Assembly: GCF_001373415.1 (NCBI RefSeq)
Contig: NZ_CDSE01000007.1
Span: 62,001-126,000 of the forward strand
DNA from: Paenibacillus dakarensis
GTDB taxonomy: Bacteria > Bacillota > Bacilli > Paenibacillales > Paenibacillaceae
Direction: 5' to 3'
DNA: 64,000 nucleotides
This document shows positions 10,809 to 21,047 of the stretch, one piece after another; position 1 is the stretch's first letter; every line of letters starts with the position of its first letter. The notes under the pieces were generated by a model. That model did not search any database, was not told where the DNA came from, and saw only the letters and a list, made by a program, of their open reading frames with translations. Made by a program: the position numbers and the translations under genes.

Positions 10809-12353
10809 ATGTCAGCACCAAAACCTGTAGCGCTTATCATCATGGACGGTTTCGGTCTTCGCAACACGACTGTAGGCAATGCGGTTTCCCAGGCAAACAA
10901 GCCGAATTATGATCGTTATTTGAAGCAGTACCCAAATACGACATTGACAGCTTGCGGCGAAGCCGTAGGTCTTCCTGAGGGACAGATGGGTAACTCCGAA
11001 GTAGGCCATCTGAACATCGGGGCTGGCCGAATCGTCTATCAAGATCTGACCCGGATTTCGAAGTCCATTCGCGAAGGTGAATTCTATGAGAATGAAACCT
11101 TGGTAGAAGCTATTCGTGCCGCGAAGAACAACAACAAGAAGCTGCATCTGTACGGTCTGGTATCTGATGGCGGTGTACACAGTCACATTGAGCATTTGTT
11201 CGCTATGCTGGATCTGGCGAAGAAAGAAGATATGCATGAAGTGTACATCCATGCGTTCATGGATGGCCGTGACGTGGCTCCCGACAGCGGTAAGCAGTTC
11301 ATTACAAAGCTGCTTGCTAAAATTGAGGAAGTCGGTGTCGGCAAAATTGCTACCGTATCGGGACGTTACTATGCGATGGACCGCGATAAGCGCTGGGATC
11401 GTGTAGAGAAGACTTACCGTGCGATGGTGTACGGCGAAGGTCCAAAATATACAGACCCGCTGAAAGCAGTCACTGAATCGTATGAGAAATCGGTTTATGA
11501 TGAATTCGTAGAACCTACTGTAATCGTAGATGACCAGGGCAATCCGGTAAGTACAGTGGAAAGCGGAGACTCCGTTATCTTCTTGAACTTCCGTCCGGAC
11601 CGTGCGATTCAGCTGTCCCAGGTGTTTACGAACAAGGACTTCCGCGGATTTGAGCGTGGACCGAAGTTTCCTCAGGGACTTCATTTTGTCTGCTTGACCT
11701 TGTTCAGCGAAACTGTAGAAGGTTTTGTTGCATACAAGCCGAAGAACCTCGACAATACGCTGGGTGAAGTTCTTGTGCAGAACAACAAGAAACAGCTGCG
11801 TATTGCTGAAACCGAGAAATACCCACACGTCACTTTCTTCTTCAGCGGCGGCCGCGATGTGGAGCTTCCGGGTGAAACTCGCGTGCTGATCAACTCACCG
11901 AAGGTTGCAACGTATGACTTAAAGCCTGAGATGAGTGCTTATGAAGTGGCAGATGCTTGTGTGAAGGAAATTGAAGCAGATAAGCATGATGCAATTATCC
12001 TGAACTTTGCCAATCCGGATATGGTTGGTCACTCCGGTATGCTGGAGCCGACCATCAAAGCGGTTGAAACCACTGACGAGTGTGTTGGTAAAGTTGTGGA
12101 TGCTGTTCTTGCAAAAGGCGGCGTGGCTATCATCACTGCTGACCATGGTAATGCGGATATGGTATTCGATGAGAATGGACGTCCATTCACAGCGCATACG
12201 ACAAATCCGGTTCCGTTCATCGTTACAGACGAGAACATCACCCTGCGTGAAGGCGGTATTTTGGCTGATATCGCTCCAACGATTCTAGACCTGATGCAGC
12301 TTGATAAGCCGGAAGAAATGACAGGAACCTCAATGATTGCATCACGCAAATAG
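10809..12353 (+). CDS. gpmI: 2,3-bisphosphoglycerate-independent phosphoglycerate mutase
   Basis: Mn-dependent enzyme of the alkaline phosphatase superfamily that converts 3- to 2-phosphoglycerate. The metal-binding start LIIMDGFG, the phospho-serine in [14 protein letters not shown], and the C-terminal metal motifs [11 protein letters not shown] and TADHGNAD are all intact. The 514-residue length is normal. The ATG at 10809 lies one base after the tpiA stop, with GAGGGGG inside the end of tpiA as ribosome binding site. Longer in-frame starts inside tpiA are not credible. Confidence 0.97.
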   Translation: MSAPKPVALIIMDGFGLRNTTVGNAVSQANKPNYDRYLKQYPNTTLTACGEAVGLPEGQMGNSEVGHLNIGAGRIVYQDLTRISKSIREGEFYENETLVEAIRAAKNNNKKLHLYGLVSDGGVHSHIEHLFAMLDLAKKEDMHEVYIHAFMDGRDVAPDSGKQFITKLLAKIEEVGVGKIATVSGRYYAMDRDKRWDRVEKTYRAMVYGEGPKYTDPLKAVTESYEKSVYDEFVEPTVIVDDQGNPVSTVESGDSVIFLNFRPDRAIQLSQVFTNKDFRGFERGPKFPQGLHFVCLTLFSETVEGFVAYKPKNLDNTLGEVLVQNNKKQLRIAETEKYPHVTFFFSGGRDVELPGETRVLINSPKVATYDLKPEMSAYEVADACVKEIEADKHDAIILNFANPDMVGHSGMLEPTIKAVETTDECVGKVVDAVLAKGGVAIITADHGNADMVFDENGRPFTAHTTNPVPFIVTDENITLREGGILADIAPTILDLMQLDKPEEMTGTSMIASRK

Positions 12354-12410
12354 TTTTGTTGAACTATGAAATCTGGCATTTTACCAAAATGCTTAAATAA
12401 ATCACATTAA

Positions 12411-13715
<1,305 letters not shown>

Positions 13716-13723
13716 TAGGTGAT

Positions 13724-13763
13724 AAAAGCCCAGCTCCTGCTTTTGGGGAGTTGGGCTTTTTTT
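13724..13763 (+). terminator. Rho-independent terminator after eno
   Basis: AAAGCCCAGCTCC pairs with GGGAGTTGGGCTTT and leads into a run of seven T. Confidence 0.92.
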
Positions 13764-13806
13764 GCGCGCGTTTTTTCATGGGAGGATAGGGCAAGGGCGG
13801 GGAGCG

Positions 13807-13977
13807 GGGGCTGCACACTTTTGGATGATGGTTGGGCGGTGCGTGAATCGTCTCCGGTCGCTGTTAAAATCGGGAAACTGGATTGGAATAGGCTGAGGAG
13901 GTTTCCCGATTTTAAAGGCGAACGCGTTGCTCCTCCGACCGCTTCACGCACCTCTGCAGGGTAGGTGTGCAGGCCCC
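13807..13977. repeat. Nested three-arm palindromic element
   Basis: Three roughly concentric inverted repeats are nested here. Outer: GGGGCTGCACAC (13807) with GTGTGCAGGCCCC (13965). Middle: GGTGCGTGAA (13838) with TTCACGCACC (13943). Inner: TTAAAATCGGGAAAC (13864) with GTTTCCCGATTTTAA (13901), a perfect 15-bp match. A GGTCG/CGACC pair lies between the middle and inner arms. The element fills the gene-free stretch between the eno terminator and the convergent M29 gene, so the whole 13764-14053 gap holds no credible gene. It could be a MITE-like or REP-like repeat or a structured RNA; no second copy was noticed in this window. Confidence 0.65.
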
Positions 13978-14053
13978 TCATGGTGTCTCATGGAAGTGCA
14001 AAGAAAAGACCAGCTTGATGCCAAAGGCATGAGATGGGCTTATTGGTTAAAGC

Positions 14054-15262
14054 TTATATTTTCCACTCACCGTTTTCCATTACTAGAATTTCTTCCTGTT
14101 CTAATAATCCGTAGACGTTCATGGAGCTGTCGCCAATCATAATGTCTTCATGTACTGCAGATCTATTCATACCTAGCTCGTTTAGTTCATCCTCCGTCTT
14201 TGAAAAACCATCCATTATGTTATCAATGTAAGCTTGGCCTAATGCAATATGGCAAGCTGCATTTTCATCAAATAGGGCACTCTTAAAAGTGATTCCCGTT
14301 TTGGCAATACTCGAGCTTGCTGAAACGAGTGCAACTTCACCAATGGCTCTCGCACCATCATCCGTTAGAAGAAAATCAATAACGACTTGGTGATTAGGTT
14401 CCACTCTGGTTATTTTCCCATTTTCGAAGAACAGCTTTAAATCCTTAATCGTCTGCCCTGCCAAAATGATCGGTTTTGTAATGGAAGCATATCCATTTAC
14501 ATGATGCTTATTGGGCATGGTCCAGACTTCTTCGACAGGAATATTAGACATAAATTCTTTTCCATCTTTAGTTATTTCTGAACCGCCTAACCACACATGA
14601 TTTTTGACTAACGAAACAGTTAAATCTGTTTTCTCACTAACATAGCGCAGCGCAGAGAATTGATAGTTGTTCAATTTTTCAGCTATGCTTTTCAGAACAA
14701 GATCGTGTTGTTTCCAAGCTGATACAGGATTAGGCTCATTTGATTTGGTTGCCTCAAATATATATTTCCATAGAAGTTCAACGGCATCATTCTCAGGGTG
14801 ATCTGGAAAAAGCTGCATTGCCCATTCCATAGTTGGTGCATTAACGACTACCCATTTATTATGATTTTCCATTCCGTAAGTTCGACAAGGACTCATAGCA
14901 ATCGATTTTGCTTTATTTATTTTAGAAGATCTTTCGACCCAATCCGAATCCTTATCCGAAAACGTAGGTGCAATGATTGTAATCATTGAATAGCCAGACT
15001 TCGCATAATTCAATTCATTTTCAACTTCAGTTTTGGGGAATTCCTCTAAAAAATCATCTTTTAGATAACGTATTCGATTCTTTTCAATTTCCGGATCCCT
15101 TAGATTAAGGGAAACAAATTTAGCTCCGCTCTTATAGGCTTCTTTTGAGATTTCACGTGCTAAAGGTAAATGTTCAGGTGAAAAATTAATCTTAATTAAA
15201 TCCCCCTCTTCAACGGTCACTCCAATATTCACAATTATTTTTGCATAATTATTTAAGTACAT
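14054..15262 (-). CDS. Aminopeptidase, peptidase family M29
   Basis: Cytoplasmic metallo-aminopeptidase of the AmpS/PepS/aminopeptidase T family, which uses two divalent metals. The N-terminal half reads YAKIIVNIGVTVEEGD and APTMEWA; the C-terminal metal-site region shows GEVALVSASS, ACHIALGQAY and SAVHEDIMIG, the expected E/H/H/D pattern. I place the start at the ATG at 15262 (402 residues), with AAGGAG 13 nt upstream, rather long spacing. An in-frame TTG at 15295 would add 11 residues and has no better site. Its codon use is more A/T-rich than the glycolytic genes. It converges on the eno cluster. Upstream, 15263-15488 shows nothing definite. Confidence 0.88.
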   Translation of the reverse strand: MYLNNYAKIIVNIGVTVEEGDLIKINFSPEHLPLAREISKEAYKSGAKFVSLNLRDPEIEKNRIRYLKDDFLEEFPKTEVENELNYAKSGYSMITIIAPTFSDKDSDWVERSSKINKAKSIAMSPCRTYGMENHNKWVVVNAPTMEWAMQLFPDHPENDAVELLWKYIFEATKSNEPNPVSAWKQHDLVLKSIAEKLNNYQFSALRYVSEKTDLTVSLVKNHVWLGGSEITKDGKEFMSNIPVEEVWTMPNKHHVNGYASITKPIILAGQTIKDLKLFFENGKITRVEPNHQVVIDFLLTDDGARAIGEVALVSASSSIAKTGITFKSALFDENAACHIALGQAYIDNIMDGFSKTEDELNELGMNRSAVHEDIMIGDSSMNVYGLLEQEEILVMENGEWKI

Positions 15263-15488
15263 ATAATGCTCACTGCTCCTTAGTTTAATAGCCAAGACCC
15301 GTAATATCCGTGTCTCTATGTATTACTAATTCAACGTTCTAATTACAACTACCTATTATCCGAATAAATTGATATACAGTTCAAGTTGCCAGACCGAGAA
15401 GCTCTGTTTAAACTGAATTGGAACATTATAAGGGATTAAGTCGTCTATATGAATAATAGAGATAATATGGTTTTGGAGGCTGCTGTTA

Positions 15489-15741
15489 ATGAAAAAAGCG
15501 TTGTTAGTTGTTTTATCATCAACTCTAATGTTAATCGCTCTCTTTGGTTGTAGTTCTCAAAAAGATGGGGAAATAACCAAAGTCAGAGTGTCTAAATCAA
15601 GCGGGCAGAAACAAGGGTTTCATTTCTGGCTAGGTGAAAAAGGACAGAAAAGCATTTTAATATCACGTGGTGGATACCAACACAATCTATACCATTTCAG
15701 AAAACATGACAGTTAAGTTAACAGACCTGCTTCAGCCTTAA
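15489..15741 (+). pseudogene. Small lipoprotein gene with internal deletion and frameshift
   Basis: The start is convincing: GGAGG upstream, then a lipoprotein signal peptide ending LFGC (Cys21). After KVRVSKSSG the frame continues KQGFHFWLGEKGQKS and then turns into nonsense to a stop at 15716. One base over, the next frame reads DTNTIYTISENMTVKLTDLL and stops at 15739-15741, which looks like the natural C-terminus. A single-base indel near 15660-15670 would join them. The stretch between the lipobox and GFHFW is also unusually short, suggesting an internal deletion. It resembles the short YhfM-like lipoproteins and has the same plan as the gene at 16699. The end overlaps the convergent DUF4181 gene by 4 nt. 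Confidence 0.6.
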
Positions 15742-16079
15742 GTTAAAACGTAAACTATTGTACCCACTACAGATATGGCCATCAGCCATAGTGAAATAAC
15801 GTGTTTTTGTGAATTGCGGATATATTTCCATTCAAAGATAGATCGAACACCGAACAATAGAATAAGCAGTACGCCGCTCCAAACATATTTATAAGGCTCA
15901 TTAACAAAAATAAAAAACGAGATGACCACGATAACCCCAATCACGATGAACCATCTATATGGGATATAACCATCTGTGTCCGATATCTTCTCATCTGTCT
16001 TCGTAATCATTTTATCCAGCGCAAATTGAATCACAGCTATAATAAAAAATACAACAGCAAGTGGGGATATTTGATTCAC
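15738..16079 (-). CDS. DUF4181-like small integral membrane protein
   Basis: A 113-residue protein with four predicted hydrophobic segments (about 6-21, 43-59, 65-80 and 95-112) and charged loops such as DKMITKTDEKISDTDGY. Length and spacing fit the DUF4181 family of Bacillota membrane proteins; no function is known. The start is GTG at 16079, where the purine stretch AGAAGG runs right into the start codon, an unusually tight spacing. Neighbours on both sides are decayed genes, so it may be the only survivor of an eroding cluster. Confidence 0.6.
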   Translation of the reverse strand: MNQISPLAVVFFIIAVIQFALDKMITKTDEKISDTDGYIPYRWFIVIGVIVVISFFIFVNEPYKYVWSGVLLILLFGVRSIFEWKYIRNSQKHVISLWLMAISVVGTIVYVLT

Positions 16080-16127
16080 CTTCTTTTTCTATTTGTTTAT
16101 ATACGAGAACAGATTGTTGCGTGATTT

Positions 16128-16576
16128 CTACGCGTCCGACTTTCCTGTTTTCCATCCAGTAATTTGACTCCATTTGCTTGCTCTACTCATAATTTCCCAA
16201 ATAATTGGTTCCTTTCCTTCTACATAGAGATCCCGTTCCTTTTGAAATAGTTTCATTAAGTTATATTTCATTTCAGCGTATTTCCTGCAATCATTTTCAT
16301 TAGCCCGAAGGTAGTCCCTAAATAAAAGTGCAAATTGTTCTGACCAACTACCGTATTCTCTTACATGAATGTGGGTTCGTTTCCTTCCTGGTTTCTCCCG
16401 AAAATACCGTTTCGTAAGATCAGGATTACCTGCTCTATAAATAAACCCGATGTTCTCAAGCTTAGTTTTATATGTTTCTACCGGTTCTAACGATCGAACG
16501 GAAATCTGAATATCAATTATTGGTATTCGTTATTCCAAGTAGTATCATAAGGTACTACAATAATCGGGTCTGGCAT
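16128..16576 (-). pseudogene. GrpB family (UPF0157) nucleotidyltransferase-like gene, internally deleted
   Basis: The minus strand begins with ATG and MPDPIIVVPYDTTWNN, the typical GrpB start, then hits TAA after EYQ. In the next frame the family continues without a start codon: IIDIQISVRSLEPVETY, NPDLTKRYFRE, RTHIHVREYGSWSEQFALLF, then to a stop at 16128-16130. The roughly 40 codons that normally join these parts, including the GSTSVPGL active-site region, are absent and the frame is shifted at the join (about 16520). The gene is therefore almost certainly inactive. No open frame with its own start covers the downstream part, so it would be missed by ordinary gene calling. Confidence 0.8.
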
Positions 16577-16698
16577 ACTAACCTCCGATAAAGTTGTATT
16601 TTTTGATTGCGCAAGTTTCATTTAACGTTTATCAATTATACAATTCATGTGTAGGGAAAATATGGTCGGAAGTTCAAAATACTTTTTGGGAATGAGGT

Positions 16699-17154
16699 GT
16701 GAAGTTGTTTAAGTCATGGAGTATGGCTCTTATATCTCTGATATTATTGATCCTCGTGGGTTGCAGTGATCAGTCGGAACAGGTAGATCTGGACCAGGGC
16801 GTTATGCCTCTAACGGATTTAATGGGAACGGACTTTGAGAATATTAGCAAAATCGATGTGACATATGGCGATGGAAATAAGCTGGTCATTGATAAGATGA
16901 ATGAGATCGATCAGATTGCAGACAAGCTTCGTCAGATGAGTGCTGAACAAGCGTCCCTACCTGGTCCGGGCTACTTATATTTTTTGGATATTTATCAGGA
17001 GGATAAGGTGTTTCGGATAGGCGATACGATTACTTTGGACAAAAGAACTTTCAAGTTAGTAGGAAGAGAAGTTGATGAGTTAAATAAAAAGATGGTTGAG
17101 ATGGGCAGAAAAAAATTCCCTGATCTTTTGCCAGGTATTGATTTATTGAACTGA
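16699..17154 (+). CDS. Putative lipoprotein of unknown function
   Basis: 151 residues with an N-terminal hydrophobic segment ending LVGC, a lipobox with Cys22, so probably anchored to the outer face of the membrane. The rest is soluble and mixed alpha/beta (ISKIDVTYGDGNKLVI, YLYFLDIYQEDKVFRIGD). The layout resembles YhfM-like lipoproteins and the broken gene at 15489. GTG at 16699 is given as start; a TTG two codons on (16705) has better spacing from GAGG and would remove only two residues. No operon partner is evident. It converges on the SDR gene. Confidence 0.7.
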   Translation: MKLFKSWSMALISLILLILVGCSDQSEQVDLDQGVMPLTDLMGTDFENISKIDVTYGDGNKLVIDKMNEIDQIADKLRQMSAEQASLPGPGYLYFLDIYQEDKVFRIGDTITLDKRTFKLVGREVDELNKKMVEMGRKKFPDLLPGIDLLN

Positions 17155-17207
17155 ATGGATCTGAATTGAAATGATGCAGTGCATATGCATTCGTGCATGA
17201 TTATGTA

Positions 17208-17987
17208 TCATTTCCCCAAAAAACCGCCCTCCGACCGGATTACCTGCCCTGTGATCCACTGGGAATCGTCACTTGCCAAGAAGCTGATTCCTCTGGCTGC
17301 GTCTTCCGGCAGGCCGATCCGTCCCATAGGGAACAGGGGTAAGAACTGGGCCTTCATTTCTTCGGTGATCCAGCCTGAGTCGGTTGGACCGGGGTCGAAG
17401 CCATTCACTGTGATGTGGAGTGGGGCCAAGCCTACGGAAAGTGGCTCGATCACACCGATTAATGCTCCTTTTGTTAAGGTGTAAGCGAGGTTGTTCGGGT
17501 CGGGTCCTTTTGAAACCATGAAAATGATTCGACCGGGAGTACCTTTTGGATGATGCTGTTCAAATCTTTTGGCGAACTCTGTGCTGAGCAGAACGGTTCC
17601 GCGGTTGTTCACGAGATAATGCTGGTCTAATATGTCGATATCCAGGCTCTGAACATTGGAGGGCGCGCAGTAAGCGGCGTTATTAATCAGGATCGAAGCA
17701 TGCCCCAGGGTCTTTTCGATCTGATCCATGATGCGTCCCGGCGTTTCAGGGAGAGTGAGATCTGCCTCCATATGAGCTGCCCTTACCCCTAGATACTCTA
17801 ATTCCTTGCAAAATAGCTCAGGCCACTCCTTCTCCCCGCCATTACCCTCAGTTTCGTCAAATGGATGCCAGTGTGTAAAAAAGATATCTGCCCCCAGGTT
17901 GGCAAGCGCACGGCAAACGGCGGTTCCGATCCCTGTGGATCTGCTTGCGCCGGTAACGATGGCAATTTTATTTTTTAGTGAGAGCAT
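17208..17987 (-). CDS. SDR family oxidoreductase (FabG-like)
   Basis: NAD(P)-dependent short-chain dehydrogenase/reductase, 259 residues. The cofactor glycine motif is TGASRSTGIG (residues 12-21), NNAA is at 102-105, and the catalytic set is Ser159, Tyr169 and Lys173 (AYTLTKGA). The Ser-Tyr distance of 10 is shorter than the usual 12-13, and the loop after the second strand is long and acidic. The end QVIRSEGGFLGK is the usual closing segment (GQVI-x-x-GG). GGAGGG lies 8 nt before the ATG. The substrate cannot be inferred. It stands alone, between a lipoprotein and an M50-like peptidase. Confidence 0.88.
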   Translation of the reverse strand: MLSLKNKIAIVTGASRSTGIGTAVCRALANLGADIFFTHWHPFDETEGNGGEKEWPELFCKELEYLGVRAAHMEADLTLPETPGRIMDQIEKTLGHASILINNAAYCAPSNVQSLDIDILDQHYLVNNRGTVLLSTEFAKRFEQHHPKGTPGRIIFMVSKGPDPNNLAYTLTKGALIGVIEPLSVGLAPLHITVNGFDPGPTDSGWITEEMKAQFLPLFPMGRIGLPEDAARGISFLASDDSQWITGQVIRSEGGFLGK

Positions 17988-18062
17988 CTTCTACATTCCC
18001 TCCATTCGGTGATTTTCAACTACTACACATATTCTTCGTTAAGAGCTCTTGTCCTGTGCTTA

Positions 18063-18752
18063 TTACATATTCCGTACGCGTGTCTGTACACCAGAACGCT
18101 TACTCCAGAACAGCGACAGCGCGAGCTTGGCACACCATAAGGCGAATACCAGAAACAATAGTGCCCATACAAAAGCAGGCACCGACGTTTGTAAGGCTAG
18201 GTTCGTGGCATCTCCCGCACGACCCGGCCGCTGAAATGAATACAGCAGGAGAGAGAATGGGCCCATGACCGATTCCTCCAGGGAAAGAAAGGCGAGCAGC
18301 AGGTAGTAAGCGTTTCGCACCCGAGGACCAATGAAGTAAATGGCCAGTGTGATGATAACAAAGATGGTAAGCCATATAATACCGTATCCATTTTGTACGA
18401 ATAACAGGATCATAAGGACGGCAACTCCCGAAATGGCGAGAAGACCCTCGCCTTGCTTGCGCTTGGCATAGCCGTGGAACATCAGCACAGAGAATAACGA
18501 TGCAGACATATAGCCGGATAGAGATACGAGGATTGTTCTCCAGCCGGAGGCCACAACGGATAGCGTCGCGCCGCTATGGTCGGGGTATAGTGCAATGCTT
18601 TTCACACGCCCCGAAAGGAGCAGAGTCGTAACAGCGTGCCCAAGCTCATGAATCATCGTGTCCATAATCCTGAACCAGGAGGAGAACGGAATGAATCGGG
18701 TGAGGATGGCGGCCCCCAGGAGATACAGTATCGTTTTGAACCATTTATTCAT
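18063..18752 (-). CDS. M50 family (M50B-like) membrane metallopeptidase
   Basis: Integral membrane protein of 229 residues with about six hydrophobic segments. The zinc motif HELGH is at residues 35-39, within the early segment MDTMIHELGHAVTTLLLSG. Bacterial M50B-like proteins of this size are common in Bacillota and mostly uncharacterised. No PDZ domain is seen. A second metal ligand, normally an N/D-PG segment, is not obvious, so activity is uncertain. GAAGGAG is 8 nt before the ATG. It is divergent from the TerB operon and shares the 270-nt intergenic region that holds the LexA box. Confidence 0.78.
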   Translation of the reverse strand: MNKWFKTILYLLGAAILTRFIPFSSWFRIMDTMIHELGHAVTTLLLSGRVKSIALYPDHSGATLSVVASGWRTILVSLSGYMSASLFSVLMFHGYAKRKQGEGLLAISGVAVLMILLFVQNGYGIIWLTIFVIITLAIYFIGPRVRNAYYLLLAFLSLEESVMGPFSLLLYSFQRPGRAGDATNLALQTSVPAFVWALLFLVFALWCAKLALSLFWSKRSGVQTRVRNM

Positions 18753-18854
18753 CGTACAACTCCTTCCTCTAAATGCTTTTTTAAGGGGGAATAGAAGTTC
18801 TGCTGAATCGTGCTCAAGCTGTTAACAGGGAATAGCTGTTTGTATGTAAGCCAG

Positions 18855-18883
18855 AAGACAGCATCCTTTTCCTATGATAAAAT
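18855..18883 (+). promoter_or_regulatory. Possible SigA promoter next to the LexA box
   Basis: AAGACA (18855-18860), a 17-nt spacer and TAAAAT (18878-18883). The -35 is weak (4 of 6). The LexA-like box begins one base after the -10, so it would cover the transcription start. Confidence 0.4.
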
Positions 18884-18897
18884 GGAACATATGTTCC
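18884..18897. promoter_or_regulatory. LexA (SOS) box
   Basis: GGAACATATGTTCC is a perfect 14-bp palindrome. Its core GAACATATGTTC fits the B. subtilis LexA/DinR consensus CGAACRNRYGTTYC at every core position. It lies in the divergent region between the M50 peptidase and the TerB/ATPase/helicase operon, 125 bp before the latter's start codon. Confidence 0.75.
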
Positions 18898-18985
18898 TTG
18901 AAGATGGATGGATGTTATGGCTCTACATGTAGTATAGTTGCCGGGCACGCGCTTGTAAAAGAGCATCTTTATAAATGGACGGGAA

Positions 18986-18994
18986 TGGTATAAT
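18986..18994 (+). promoter_or_regulatory. Extended -10 promoter of the TerB operon
   Basis: TGG-TATAAT is an extended -10 element with a perfect hexamer and no good -35. The start would be near 19001, about 20 nt before the ATG, and GGAGG falls in that leader. Confidence 0.55.
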
Positions 18995-19021
18995 TGGTGG
19001 AGTGATGGAGGTACGATATCA

Positions 19022-21040
19022 ATGGAGCATTTCAGGAAAAACCATGAAATCAACATAGATCACATCCGGCATACCATCGTGCGTGACAACGACATTCGGT
19101 TCGCTGAGTTTGAGCTGGGCGGGGAGGAGAAGAACATGCCTCTTCCGGCACAACCGGAGATGAACGGGAAGAACAGACGCAGCGGGGACGGTGCTTGGCA
19201 GGCAGGGCAAGCCGGACACGCAAAAGCGGAGCTTTCCCTGACGGATCTGAACTTCTGGGATGAGAAGGAGACCGCTGGATCTGCTGCACCAGGGAACGTT
19301 CCCGATTCTAAGACGGATTCCCGTGGTGACAGTCAATCCTCTGCATACACGCCCATTCCTGGTGGCTCATCGTATGACGGTGTGCGCTACTATTCCCGAG
19401 AGCAGCAATTTGTGCTGAAAGCTCGCGAATTGGCGTGGCATGTGGAGCCGGAGCAGCCTTTTGTTCCATTCAAAAGCTACTGGCCTACTTATGAGCAGAT
19501 GACTTCAGGGCAGTATAAATGGTATTTCTACTGGCGGGAAGAAGTGCGGTGTGGCCGGTATCCGGATAGTGATTTGTCGTATTTATTTGTATATATGTAT
19601 GAGCTGATTAACGGAATCGGCTGGAGCAACCCGGCTCAAGGCTATCAGCTGCTGAGCAGTGTGTGGAAGGCTTACCGGGAGAGATATCCCAAGCTTGATG
19701 GGTATGCGAGGGAATGGTTGTACGATTTCTCGTTGATTCATGGCCTGGATATGCCGGTGACAGAAGCCTACAGCCGGATTCCGCGCAGCTTGTCCAGTGA
19801 GCTGAAGGAGCTGGAGTGGCTAAGAATATTTAGCGCTCAGCCGCTGATGCTGAACTGGGATCTGCTCTCTGACCTCATGGATTATGAGCCTAATAAGAGC
19901 CGGTTCTATCAGGAGGGCGGCCGCAAGGACATGAGAACATTTGGCCCGAAGGTGATTGCTCTGGTGGACTCTTATTATGGTAAAACAAAAGGCCAGCGCC
20001 TGCTTGAACGGTTCCGGCCCCGGGAGAGGTCATCCGAGAGATATGTGTTTCGCAGTGCGGTGTACGACTACGATCTCTATGGTCGTACGGTTTCCCTTAT
20101 GAAGCTGCCGATCAGCAGCCATCCGCCGCTTCGAAATTATATAACGCAGCTTATTCGGATGATGGAGAACAAACTGCGGGAGCTGCGCGGATTTAAGGGC
20201 AGACTGCGCGGAATTGAGATCGAGCCGGAAATTGAGGAGCTGGTGGCGCGATTTCTGAAGCGGGAGATCGAATTATCCACTGTTTCGACAGAGAAGGCGA
20301 ATAAACCAAAGGTAAAGATTGACCGTGCGAAGCTGCGGCAGCTTCAGCGGGAATCGGATGATGTCCGGGATATGCTGCTGATGGAGGAGCCGGTGGCAGA
20401 ATCGGATAATGGGCGAGCGTCGTTGGACCCGGTGGCAGAAACGGGCAATGAACGAGCGATATCGGAGCCAGGGACGGTGAAGAAGGCGAAGAAAGCGCAT
20501 AAATTACAGGACCAGATCGGACCGCTTCAGATGGATATGTTCGATATCAGCCAAGCTGTTGATGATCTTGAGGATGGCATGGAGTCCGGGATGACGGGTG
20601 GCCTTGAGCGGGAGTCAGAGCAGCGATTGGCGATGGACCTCAGTCTGGATGCGCGGGATGCTGAGAATCGAGCGAACGAGGATTCGGCGCCATTCGGCTC
20701 AGCCGATCAGGAAGCTGAACAAGCCGGCTCGGGCAGCGATGAGTTGAAGGATGAACCTTCATCCGGCATCGGGCTCATCTGGCATACGGATCAGCTGGAT
20801 GAGGAATGGCGGGAGCTGGCTTCGCAGCTTGGGCCTGTACATCTTGAGGTATTGTATGCATTGAAATCTGGAGCGAACATGGCCGAGCTCCATGCTGTGG
20901 CGGAAGCGGCTGGCTCGATGCCTGCCCTGCTGATTGATGAAATTAATGATGCCGCGATGGAAACGATCGGCGATCTGTTGATCGACGGCGAGACCCTCGT
21001 GGATGAATATAGAATGATGCTTGATCCATTGATGAGGTGA
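19022..21040 (+). CDS. TerB-N/TerB-C domain protein (DNA-processing module)
   Basis: 672 residues. Residues about 115-310 match the TerB-N domain, recognisable by SGQYKWYFYWREEVRCGRY followed by SDLSYLFVYMYELINGIGW. Residues about 410-670 correspond to TerB-C, separated by a low-complexity acidic linker (about 445-595), ending in the helical WHTDQLDEEWRELASQLG block. Residues 35-115 are also low complexity. In comparative studies of Ter-linked stress systems, TerB-N/TerB-C proteins are found with P-loop ATPases and SF2 helicases in predicted DNA-processing operons. Exactly these two partners follow here, 7 nt and then -4 nt apart. The ATG has GGAGG 10 nt upstream. No catalytic motif is seen; a scaffold or sensor role is inferred. 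Confidence 0.8.
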   Translation: MEHFRKNHEINIDHIRHTIVRDNDIRFAEFELGGEEKNMPLPAQPEMNGKNRRSGDGAWQAGQAGHAKAELSLTDLNFWDEKETAGSAAPGNVPDSKTDSRGDSQSSAYTPIPGGSSYDGVRYYSREQQFVLKARELAWHVEPEQPFVPFKSYWPTYEQMTSGQYKWYFYWREEVRCGRYPDSDLSYLFVYMYELINGIGWSNPAQGYQLLSSVWKAYRERYPKLDGYAREWLYDFSLIHGLDMPVTEAYSRIPRSLSSELKELEWLRIFSAQPLMLNWDLLSDLMDYEPNKSRFYQEGGRKDMRTFGPKVIALVDSYYGKTKGQRLLERFRPRERSSERYVFRSAVYDYDLYGRTVSLMKLPISSHPPLRNYITQLIRMMENKLRELRGFKGRLRGIEIEPEIEELVARFLKREIELSTVSTEKANKPKVKIDRAKLRQLQRESDDVRDMLLMEEPVAESDNGRASLDPVAETGNERAISEPGTVKKAKKAHKLQDQIGPLQMDMFDISQAVDDLEDGMESGMTGGLERESEQRLAMDLSLDARDAENRANEDSAPFGSADQEAEQAGSGSDELKDEPSSGIGLIWHTDQLDEEWRELASQLGPVHLEVLYALKSGANMAELHAVAEAAGSMPALLIDEINDAAMETIGDLLIDGETLVDEYRMMLDPLMR

Positions 21041-21047
21041 TCAAACG

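Noticed and set aside
17178..17200. TGCATATGCA and nearby GTGCATGA as a possible terminator or operator
   Set aside because: Short A/T-rich palindrome without T tract between convergent genes.
18922..18931. CTACATGTAG palindrome near the LexA box
   Set aside because: Only 10 bp, no known regulator match, expected by chance in A/T-rich intergenic DNA.
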